From assembly GCA_010015655.1 (NCBI GenBank), contig ML976789.1, positions 68,465 to 102,200 on the forward strand: a stretch of 33,736 nt of DNA, read 5' to 3'. Shown here in pieces: positions 10,815-17,945 of the stretch; the first letter of the stretch is position 1, and every line of letters begins with the position of its first letter. The DNA is from Bimuria novae-zelandiae CBS 107.79 (lineage: Eukaryota; Ascomycota; Dothideomycetes; Pleosporales; Didymosphaeriaceae). The translations under genes and the position numbers were made by a program. The notes under the pieces were generated by a model that had not been told where the DNA came from, searched no databases, and saw only the letters and a program-made list of their open reading frames with translations.

Positions 10815-10849
10815 CACGTGATTCGTCGACTTTTTGAGATTACCCTTTG
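10815..10849 (-). repeat. right TIR of the mariner element
   Basis: Inverted copy of 9119-9153 with one mismatch (GTCGAC against GTCGAT on the inward strand). Confidence 0.92.
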
Positions 10850-10992
10850 TAGCATGCAGCAGCTTGCAGTAGCGTGCTGTAATGTCTGCGCGGCCACGTT
10901 GCGCGCTGTGGCTGGGAACTGCGTCTTTGAGCACTCCGCCCCAGGCAGCTCTTATTCCCGGCCTTATAGGGAGCTGTTGGTCCAGGCGTGCA
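10850..10992 (+). repeat. left arm of 143-bp inverted repeat flanking the NLR gene
   Basis: It starts TAGCATGCAGCAGCTTGCAG and aligns without gaps to the reverse complement of 15114-15256. The first 30 bases are identical, and I counted about 19 mismatches in 143, so roughly 87 percent identity by eye. It begins exactly where the mariner element ends. The arm can be read as a short open frame, but nothing supports a gene. The following 10993-11213, up to the stop codon of the NLR gene, holds nothing I recognise. Confidence 0.85.
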
Positions 10993-11213
10993 CGCGCGCG
11001 TTGCAGATAGCCACACTCTAGGCTCGCTTCTTACATAGGTCCATTATTGTTTTGCGTGGATCCGCCGTGTAGAGCGGATCGAAGCTTTTATGATTAGTAG
11101 AAGCCACCACTGCATTATAGCATACCGCTGAATGTCATGATTATGTGGCCTGCGGCATCTAACTTTACGATCTACAGATAGCGGTAACATAATGAAGTTG
11201 TCTCACTATGAAT

Positions 11214-14200
11214 TCATTCACACTCCGCTCGCCAGTTGCTCAGCGCCTTAAGCGAAGACTGTGTATTAGGGTGTTGCTCGCCAAGAACCAGCTCACGTAG
11301 CTGAAAGCATCTTTCCATTAGTGCAAGAGCCTCCTCGTGACGAGCTTGTAACTGCAGCGTGAAGGCGAGATTGTGCATACTAGTTAGCGTGTCAGGATGC
11401 TCGTCGGGAAGCACTCTCTTCCTCGTCTGCATCACTTGCGCCTGCAGCTCTTCGGCCTCCTTCCATCGCCCTTGCTTCCTGTACGTCAACGCTAGGTTGT
11501 CCATGCTGGTCAGCGTGTCAGGATGCTCGTCGGTAAGTACTCTCTTCATCGTCTGCATCACTTGCACCTGCAGCTCTTCAGCCTCCTTCCACCGCCCTTG
11601 GCTCCTGTACGTCANNNNNNNNNNNNNNNNNNNNNNNNNNNNNNNNNNNNNNNNNNNNNNNNNNNNNNNNNNNNNNNNNNNNNNNNNNNNNNNNNNNNNN
11701 NNNNNNNNNNNNNNNNNNNNNNNNNNNNNNNNNNNNNNNNNNNNNNNNNNNNNNNNNNNNNNNNNNNNNNNNNNNNNNNNNNNNNNNNNNNNNNNNNNNN
11801 NNNNNNNNNNNNNNNNNNNNNNNNNNNNNNNNNNNNNNNNNNNNNNNNNNNNNNNNNNNNNNNNNNNNNNNNNNNNNNNNNNNNNNNNNNNNNNNNNNNN
11901 NNNNNNNNNNNNNNNNNNNNNNNNNNNNNNNNNNNNNNNNNNNNNNNNNNNNNNNNNNNNNNNNNNNNNNNNNNNNNNNNNNNNNNNNNNNNNNNNNNNN
12001 NNNNNNNNNNNNNNNNNNNNNNNNNNNNNNNNNNNNNNNNNNNNNNNNNNNNNNNNNNNNNNNNNNNNNNNNNNNNNNNNNNNNNNNNNNNNNNNNNNNN
12101 NNNNNNNNNNNNNNNNNNNNNNNNNNNNNNNNNNNNNNNNNNNNNNNNNNNNNNNNNNNNNNNNNNNNNNNNNNNNNNNNNNNNNNNNNNNNNNNNNNNN
12201 NNNNNNNNNNNNNNNNNNNNNNNNNNNNNNNNNNNNNNNNNNNNNNNNNNNNNNNNNNNNNNNNNNNNNNNNNNNNNNNNNNNNNNNNNNNNNNNNNNNN
12301 NNNNNNNNNNNNNNNNNNNNNNNNNNNNNTACTCTCTTCATCGTCTGCATCACTTGCACCTGCAGCTCTTCAGCCTCCTTCCACCGCCCTTGGCTCATGT
12401 ACGTCGCCGCTAGGTTGTTCATGCCAGTCAGCGTGTCGGGATGCTCGTCGGTAAGCACTCTCTTCCTCGTATGCATCACTTGCACCTCCAGCTCTTCAAC
12501 CTCCTTCCATCGCCCTTGCATCCAGTACGTCAACGCTAGGTTGGTCATGCTGGTCAGCGTGGAAGGATGGTCGTCGGTAAGTACTCTCTTCATCGTCTGC
12601 ATCACTTGCACCTGCAGCTCTTCAGCCTCCTTCCACCGCCCTTGGTTCCTGTACGTCTCCGCTAGGTTGTTCATGCTAGTCAGCGTGGCAGGATGCTCGT
12701 CGGTAAGCACTCTCTTCCTCGTCTGCATCACTTGCACCTGCAGCTCTTCTGCTTCCTCATATCGACCGTCGCTATACAGAGCCATAGCACACTTCGATGC
12801 AAGCTGTAATATCTCTTCGTCATCATCATCCGCCGGACTATGCGATACAGCGTACTGGGCGTGCGGAAGCAGTCGCCTCCACTTGCTTCTGTTACTATGA
12901 TCGCTGTCTGGAAACACTTGGAGTAGCTGTGTGATAGTGCGTTGAGTCCATTGTGTAAGCCGTCCCTGCACTTGCAACCGCTTGCGTAGAGCTTGATGGA
13001 CAAGTCGATGAACATCGAGCGCAGACTCAGCAGGTCGCCTGGCGACGAGCGCATACTTGTCAAGCATCCTGATAGCATCTTCTCTTGCTTGCATCGAGAC
13101 TGCCTCTAAAAGATCAAGCGAGATGTCTTTCCGATCTACGCATGCAGCAAGAAACAGACAGTCTACGGCAAACGCATTGTCACGACTGATGTGGTCTATA
13201 GACAGAAACAGTACAGCAGCGACAGGGTCTTTTACGCCAGAATCTTGTAGTCTACCCCCGGACGAGTCACCGCTGTGCTCGGTAGCTAGTTCTTTGTGCT
13301 CATCCAGCCGTGCTCGATACTCCTGTACCGTCATACCGCTAGCCTTCATACAGGCCGCTGCTTGCATGACTGCTAGAGGGAGATACGATAGCTCTCTCAG
13401 CAAGTGCTCAGCTTCCTGCTGCTCAGTGTTCGTGAGTGGCCTCGCCAAGCGGACTTGCAGCATTCTCAGCGCCGCATCTAGTGTCAGCTCTCGCAGCGCT
13501 ATGACGTTCTGTGAAGCAAGCACCTGAGCTGTGTCGCTGTTAGTTGATGTGAAGATGACAGAACATAGCTTAGACTGCGGCAGACAGTCGGCTAGGTCTA
13601 CAGCTTCTGTTGTGGACAAGCCGCCAGATCGTAGAGTGGTGTCTTCTGTGTTGTCGAAGATCAGCAAACACTGCCGCGCACTAATCTCTACTATACAGCG
13701 TTTGGCAAGCTGCTTCATGTCGGCCTGATCGTCGTCCCAGCCTAGAACACTAAGCTTCTGCGCAACATTCGCATACGACTGGTAGAGACTGTCTTTGTTG
13801 CTCGCATCCATCCAGAATACCGAGCAATTCTTGTTTTTCTGCCTCGTTCTGTGTGCGACCTCGAGCGCAAGCTGCGACTTGCCTGTTCCGTCAGGTCCAA
13901 CGATCGCTAGCGTGGTAGTGGTCTGTTCGTTGCTGAAGAGCTTGGCTTCTAGCTCGGCGAGCTGCGACTCTCGGCCTACAAAGCGGGGGTTTTGTGAGAA
14001 GGGAATGATCGACGGTGCATCACTAGCTCCCTCCAGTTCAGCCTGCAGTCTGCTTCGTGCACTCTCCTGTCCTTCGCCATACGCGGTGGGCATAGAGACA
14101 CCAACAATCCCAAGCAAGCAGTATACAATGTCTTCCTCTTCCGTTGTTATGCGATTTTCGGCCCATCGCTCTCGCTCGGATGTAGTGAACTGGTCCAAGG

Positions 14201-14753
14201 GGCAGTTGCGCAATGCCGCGAGCGGGATGTTGGTGATGTCGTGTAGTAGCTGATCAAGCGATGTTTTGTCGCCTATGGGATGTCCTTCACACGAGAAGAA
14301 CTCGACTGACACTGGCGCGATTAGCTCTTGGAGCGTCCATCCCCGAGTGAACCATGCGCTCGCACGGAACGACGCCTCCCAGTCGCTGCGTTGGACCGGC
14401 TCTGTTGCAGTCGACACTGACACGTCTGACAAGAAGACGTAGCACCGCGCCGCATCCTTGTACCACTGGAACATCGAGTTGATCGCCTTCGAGCGCTCGT
14501 TGTTATTCCACCTGTCGATGCAGCATGTGTCGATCCAGAAGTACTGCAGCTCGTCCTGCGCCGCCTGTTCGGCGCAAAACTGGAGCTTTCGATAACCTAC
14601 TTCCTTCTCCTTGTAGGTTCCGTTCGATACGTCTTCGATCAGGATCTCGGAGTCGCTCCATCTGTGCGACAGAATGGCGTAGGGCGGGATCGTTTTGCCG
14701 CGAAAATCTGTCAAGACGAGCCTTCCCAACGCGTCAAAGTGGAGAAGCCGCAT
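11214..14753 (-). CDS. HET - NB-ARC - TPR receptor (fungal NLR), with assembly gap
   Basis: An intracellular receptor of the fungal NOD-like type, expected to sense a ligand through its repeats, oligomerise through its ATPase and trigger HET-domain cell death in non-self recognition. Residues 1-230 form the HET domain (IPPYAILSHRW, YFWIDTCCID, AINSMFQWYKDAARCYVFLSD, FTRGWTLQELIAP). NB-ARC follows from about 255: Walker A GPDGTGKSQ at 286-294, Walker B-like CLLIFDN, LPLA-like SYLPLAV, and an MHD-like VHRLV near 590. From about 650 run TPR units of 42 residues (NLAxTYxxQGRWKEAEELQVQVM), nearly identical to each other. The one-exon frame of 1179 codons includes 239 unknown residues from the gap at 11615-12329. 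The start ATG directly precedes the HET domain. There are no RIP stops. The name HET-E-like would be a loose analogy only. Confidence 0.93.
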   Translation of the reverse strand: MRLLHFDALGRLVLTDFRGKTIPPYAILSHRWSDSEILIEDVSNGTYKEKEVGYRKLQFCAEQAAQDELQYFWIDTCCIDRWNNNERSKAINSMFQWYKDAARCYVFLSDVSVSTATEPVQRSDWEASFRASAWFTRGWTLQELIAPVSVEFFSCEGHPIGDKTSLDQLLHDITNIPLAALRNCPLDQFTTSERERWAENRITTEEEDIVYCLLGIVGVSMPTAYGEGQESARSRLQAELEGASDAPSIIPFSQNPRFVGRESQLAELEAKLFSNEQTTTTLAIVGPDGTGKSQLALEVAHRTRQKNKNCSVFWMDASNKDSLYQSYANVAQKLSVLGWDDDQADMKQLAKRCIVEISARQCLLIFDNTEDTTLRSGGLSTTEAVDLADCLPQSKLCSVIFTSTNSDTAQVLASQNVIALRELTLDAALRMLQVRLARPLTNTEQQEAEHLLRELSYLPLAVMQAAACMKASGMTVQEYRARLDEHKELATEHSGDSSGGRLQDSGVKDPVAAVLFLSIDHISRDNAFAVDCLFLAACVDRKDISLDLLEAVSMQAREDAIRMLDKYALVARRPAESALDVHRLVHQALRKRLQVQGRLTQWTQRTITQLLQVFPDSDHSNRSKWRRLLPHAQYAVSHSPADDDDEEILQLASKCAMALYSDGRYEEAEELQVQVMQTRKRVLTDEHPATLTSMNNLAETYRNQGRWKEAEELQVQVMQTMKRVLTDDHPSTLTSMTNLALTYWMQGRWKEVEELEVQVMHTRKRVLTDEHPDTLTGMNNLAATYMSQGRWKEAEELQVQVMQTMKRVXXXXXXXXXXXXXXXXXXXXXXXXXXXXXXXXXXXXXXXXXXXXXXXXXXXXXXXXXXXXXXXXXXXXXXXXXXXXXXXXXXXXXXXXXXXXXXXXXXXXXXXXXXXXXXXXXXXXXXXXXXXXXXXXXXXXXXXXXXXXXXXXXXXXXXXXXXXXXXXXXXXXXXXXXXXXXXXXXXXXXXXXXXXXXXXXXXXXXXXXXXXXXXXXXXXXXXXXXXXXXXXXXXXXXXXXXXXXXXXTYRSQGRWKEAEELQVQVMQTMKRVLTDEHPDTLTSMDNLALTYRKQGRWKEAEELQAQVMQTRKRVLPDEHPDTLTSMHNLAFTLQLQARHEEALALMERCFQLRELVLGEQHPNTQSSLKALSNWRAECE
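11615..12329. other. assembly gap (715 N) inside the TPR repeats
   Basis: A run of 715 unknown bases. Sequence on both sides is 126-base TPR units that are almost identical, so the assembler probably could not place reads. The 239 missing residues do not equal a whole number of 42-residue units: with the half units at the edges, 227 or 269 would fit. The gap length is therefore likely an estimate. Confidence 0.97.
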
Positions 14754-15113
14754 GGTTTTTGCAGTTTGGCTTAGCCTAGAAAAGGCGAGGTGCGAACGAC
14801 TTCAATGATGTTGAGAGTAGAGGGGCATAGTCGTGACAGAGGGAGGCAGGCAGAGGAAGCTTGCGCTGGGCTGCCGTGAAGGCTGCCTGTCGAGGCAGTG
14901 CATGCGACAAGGCTGAGCGCCGCCCCGCCTCACAACTTGCGCCGGACAGCGCTCGCTATGTAAACGCACGTTGGATTACTGCGTACGTGGACAGGGTGCC
15001 AGCGGGTAGAGAAGTCCTACTTAGACTGCCATCGTAGCGTCTCGCGACACTCATGTTAACGAGGAATGGCGTGCAGCGCTGTAGGTTGTGTATATGTAAA
15101 GACTCTGTCTTGT
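14754..15113. other. upstream region of the NLR gene, no gene seen
   Basis: 360 bases of balanced composition between the NLR start codon and the right inverted-repeat arm. This should hold the promoter and 5' leader of the minus-strand NLR gene, but I see no clear TATA or other named element. A minus-strand open stretch at 14956-15198 overlaps the repeat arm and has no family features. Confidence 0.5.
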
Positions 15114-15256
15114 TGCACGACTGGACCAACAGCTGCCTGCAAAGTCGGGAATAAGAGCTGCCTGGGGCGGAGTACTCAAAGCTGCAGTTCCCAGCCACAG
15201 CGCGCAGAACAGCCGCACAGATAACTCAGCACGCTACTGCAAGCTGCTGCATGCTA
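15114..15256 (-). repeat. right arm of 143-bp inverted repeat flanking the NLR gene
   Basis: Reverse complement aligns without gaps to 10850-10992. The arm ends at TA 15255-15256; beyond it (AGGGCTGC) similarity to the other flank stops. 15257-15468 is non-coding as far as I can see. Confidence 0.85.
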
Positions 15257-15468
15257 AGGGCTGCTAAAGACGCACGGCCTGTTAGACGCGATTTAATGAA
15301 CTTGCCGTCTGCGCGGAGAAACTGCCGGGATATATCCTTTTTACCCTAAATCAATCTTTTAAGGCTGTAGTCTTAATCTTTGCTATCTTATCTTTCTTTC
15401 TAGTCTACCGAGTGTTTTTCAGATACGTACTGGTGCAAACAAGCAGGGGTGTGTTAGAGGAGAGTTAG

Positions 15469-15683
15469 TGTCACGGTTTATGGCTCTTACCCTATGAGAT
15501 GGGTACTCCTACCCTCGCTTGGTTGCTACTCACCTTTCTGAGAGTGGTATACCTGTCTAGGACTAGCGTTGTTTACGCTTGCGTACCTATACCTTCTGTA
15601 GCTCCTAGATAGTACAACCTCAGTTCAATCCTGCAATCTTTTCCACTGCGTACTGTCCGCTCAGCGCTCTGCTCACCGCGACA
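15469..15683 (+). repeat. solo Copia LTR (215 bp)
   Basis: It starts TGTCACGGTTTATGGC and ends CACCGCGACA, flanked by the exact duplication GTTAG at 15464-15468 and 15684-15688. It is the same family as the 3' LTR of Copia 2 at 30901-31093: both share TGTCTAGGACTAGCGTTGTT and CTCCTAGATAGTACAACCTC. Relative to this copy the LTR at 30901 lacks about 20 bases in its middle. No internal region remains. Confidence 0.93.
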
Positions 15684-16446
15684 GTTAGAGGACAACGTTA
15701 ATAGAACGAGCGATAGCACGGTTAACGATGCGCTTTTTGGCATTGGAGACTAATGTGCTGGGAGAACAAGAGCTGCAGAACAGATGCACATTGCACTTTT
15801 CTGTATTCGAGAACACTAGGGAAAATCCGAGGGTCCGGAAGTGAAAGCGTCCCGTTACACCGGGCGTCCCGGCACGCTTGGATTGACATTATACAACAGT
15901 AACGTTAACTCACATGGATATAAACGTTCCCAGGCCTTTAATATGACCGGTGCAAGCTTGCTGAACACTGAAGCTGTTAAATTACGGCTAGGCCTCTTCT
16001 GTACAGTAAGGATGTAGGTCTTTGCTTGGCAGTCCTGCCCGATAAAGCACAGATAAGTGCCGCAACGCAGCTACCTTATCAAGCGTAGTAGTATTCTCGG
16101 CATATAAGCTTTATGTAGCACTATACCGGGTGACGAGCTTTCAGACAGATACATTATACTTTGAGTAGACGCCGAGGCAGGCCGAGGTAGGGGCGTTAAG
16201 GATATAAGTAGTGAGACGCGGTATTGTAAAGTCGACAGGGAAGTCATGTCAAAGATATCAAGTATATGAGAACTTAAAGAGCCTAAAGTATCTATTCGAG
16301 AGTATCTAAGCGGTGCGATCGTTGTTAGCGTTGTTGTGGTAGAAAGTGCTGCTGGTGTTCCGCCACGGCGGTTGTTCCATTACGATTGGATGGACTTTAT
16401 CTTTCTTAGAGAACGTAGATGGCCTGTCTTTTGTATGTTGTAGCCC
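15684..16446. other. intergenic, no gene recognised
   Basis: About 760 bases of balanced composition, not RIP-altered. It lies downstream of the MADS-like gene, whose 3' UTR probably reaches into it. A plus-strand open frame starting at 16346 runs antisense into that gene. I see no conserved motif, tRNA or repeat. Confidence 0.5.
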
Positions 16447-17347
16447 TTATAATGTTCTCTTTATCTTGTCTTCTTCCTCATCCAGTCGTTGTAGCTGCAA
16501 AAGTCTATTCTTCCAATTTCTTATCCTGTCATGCTCTTTTTTGAGGCGGCAGATTTCGCTATCAAGCCCATCCTGCGGAACTTGAGCTTGGTCACAAATG
16601 TTATGGGGCGTCAATATATTCGCATCCGTCACATTCGTGCCATTGCAAGGTGGCGCAGCGTCCGTGCCAGCTTCAATCGATGGCCGAGTTGTCTCGAAGT
16701 TTAGCATCAACGCCTCTACTGATGCAGGATATAAGGTTCTCGGACTAGCTCGACGCTCCATTGACATGATAGGTAGTAGCTCCCGTTGGTCGCATGCGAA
16801 TTCTGCTCTGGGAGACGGGATTCGTCTTGTGGAGATCTCGACTGATGGTTCACTCGTAGATGGCACCGCTCGCATGGCGGTCAGATCTTCATCAATTCCG
16901 GGCATTTCATGCAACTGGATGCTGGTATGTTTGTCCGGACGGGCGTCGTCTGGAGCATTTTCTTCTTCATCTGATGTTTTGCCGTCTCTTAAATCATCCC
17001 CACAAGAGGGCTTATTCAGCAAATTCTCAACGCTTTCGAAGTCCAGATGTTGCGATGCGGCCTTGGATCGTTCCTATGACCCCATAAGCGGACGGATCAT
17101 AGTTATTGTAATAGACTTACTATATCCTCAAACCAGGAGTTGCAAACTTTATTGTTTGTTGAATGTACGTGAATATCTGTCCAGTCTCTGGATGAAAGAG
17201 GAAAAGTGCCGCCTCGAATCCGCAGTCCTTCTTTAAGTCGTGAATCTTTTTGATTGCGCCAAACTTTCGCTTCCTTCGCTGCCGTATCTTACGTCGTCTT
17301 TCATTAGCTTCTTCAGCGGAAACTTGTCGCTTCCGGTCCGGGGGCAT
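16447..17347 (-). CDS. divergent MADS-box (SRF-type) protein, two exons
   Basis: Probable nuclear DNA-binding protein. From the ATG at 17347, after about 15 residues, the basic stretch RRRKIRQRRKRKFGAIKK and the following DLKKDCGFEAALFLF and GQIFTY line up with the MADS-box core (family pattern KRKxGLxKKAxELSxLCxxExALIIF). Exon 1 would end at GTAAGT (donor at 17120) and exon 2 start at 17032 after AAG; this 88-base intron keeps the frame and gives 270 residues. The simpler acceptor CATAG would create a stop with this donor. Exon 2 is acidic and Ser/Pro-rich (SDEEENAPDDARP) and ends in a charged coiled-coil-like tail (ICRLKKEHDRIRNW ... LQRLDEEEDKIKRTL). No RIP damage. The exon join is my inference. 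Confidence 0.6.
17033..17120 (-). other. proposed intron of the MADS-like gene
   Basis: Consensus donor GTAAGT at 17120-17115. The acceptor (GAAAG at 17034-17033) is weaker than CATAG further upstream, but it is the one I found that joins both open frames. RNA reads would settle it. Confidence 0.4.
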
Positions 17348-17861
17348 CGTTGCTCGATTATTCGTATGCTTTATTGAAAGGAAGAAAGCAATCATTTAAA
17401 CATACGTAGGAGGCTAAAAAAGTGCTATTAAGTAACTTTAGAGGTTCGGATGGGATGGGGCTGAGCTGTCAGCGGGGCCTCGGCGGCTCACCTAGTATAG
17501 TATCATCTATATATAGTGTCGACGGGCAGGCAGGTCAATTAATAAGCTATATTGCTATCTGCAAAAGAGTAGAGTGAGGAGTCTGCTGAGAAAGAAGGAG
17601 CGGGTGAGAGCTTTATCTTGAAGCAAGTGGTCTGTGCACCTAGATAGAACCTTCTATATACACCTCTGACGTAAGTCACGTGGCTATAGCCTTTGAGGAC
17701 TACGTAGAGCAAATGGTTAGATTTTTTTCTACAGCCAAGGCACTAACAGAAGAGGAGACGAGAAATATATACGAGGTTAATAATAATAAAAAGCCACCTA
17801 AAAGATGCGGGGTTCTAAAACTAAAGAACTATAAATAGGATAAGTTATTACTATTTTTAAA
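17348..17861. other. promoter side of the MADS-like gene and flank of element A
   Basis: No gene recognised. 17348-17730 is ordinary composition and probably holds the promoter of the minus-strand MADS-like gene. From about 17740 to the TA at 17862 the sequence is AT-rich and looks RIP-altered, an old repeat edge into which pogo element A inserted. A plus-strand stretch there (TEEETRNIYEVNN) is open but unassigned. Confidence 0.5.
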
Positions 17862-17863
17862 TA

Positions 17864-17912
17864 ACGTGTTCCACCAGTCATCCGCGCACACCAGTCATCC
17901 GCGCACCCCACC
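17864..17912 (+). repeat. left TIR of element A
   Basis: 49 bases, perfect inverted match to 19642-19690, with two tandem 17-base units at 17872-17888 and 17889-17905. Confidence 0.95.
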
Positions 17913-17945
17913 AAAATCACGACGCGTCTCTACACAACACCCACG

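Larger units (their letters stand above)
9119..10849 (-). mobile_element. Tc1/mariner element with 35-bp TIRs
   Basis: 1731 bases bounded by 35-base inverted repeats (9119-9153 and 10815-10849) starting CAAAGGGTAATCTCAAAAAG and ending in CACGTG, with one mismatch. TA is present on both sides (9117-9118 and 10850-10851). The single transposase gene lies on the minus strand. The element is not AT-shifted, so it arrived after RIP of element C. Its right edge coincides with the start of the inverted repeat that flanks the NLR gene. Confidence 0.93.
10852..15254. mobile_element. putative TIR-bounded block carrying the NLR gene
   Basis: A hypothesis from the sequence ends: the inverted repeats at 10850-10992 and 15114-15256 both terminate at TA (10850-10851 and 15255-15256), and both start GCATGCAGCAGC inward from it. 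That is the layout of a TA-inserting transposon of about 4.4 kb whose interior is an NLR gene rather than a transposase. It could equally be two unrelated insertions of one short repeat in opposite orientation, or one half of a local duplication. No transposase lies between the arms. Confidence 0.35.

Noticed and set aside
10818..11021. Short frame in the left inverted-repeat arm, and its counterpart at 14956-15198
   Set aside because: The two peptides resemble each other only because the DNA arms are repeats. They diverge outside the arms and show no family features.
11359..13527. Long plus-strand open frames opposite the NLR gene (513, 296 and 156 codons)
   Set aside because: They are antisense shadows produced by the repeated TPR codons and the N gap. 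The minus-strand frame carries HET, NB-ARC and TPR motifs and has no stop over its full length.
16346..17236. Plus-strand frames opposite the MADS-like gene
   Set aside because: No domain features; low-complexity Ser/Leu runs. The minus strand has the MADS-like core and coiled coil in a plausible two-exon structure.
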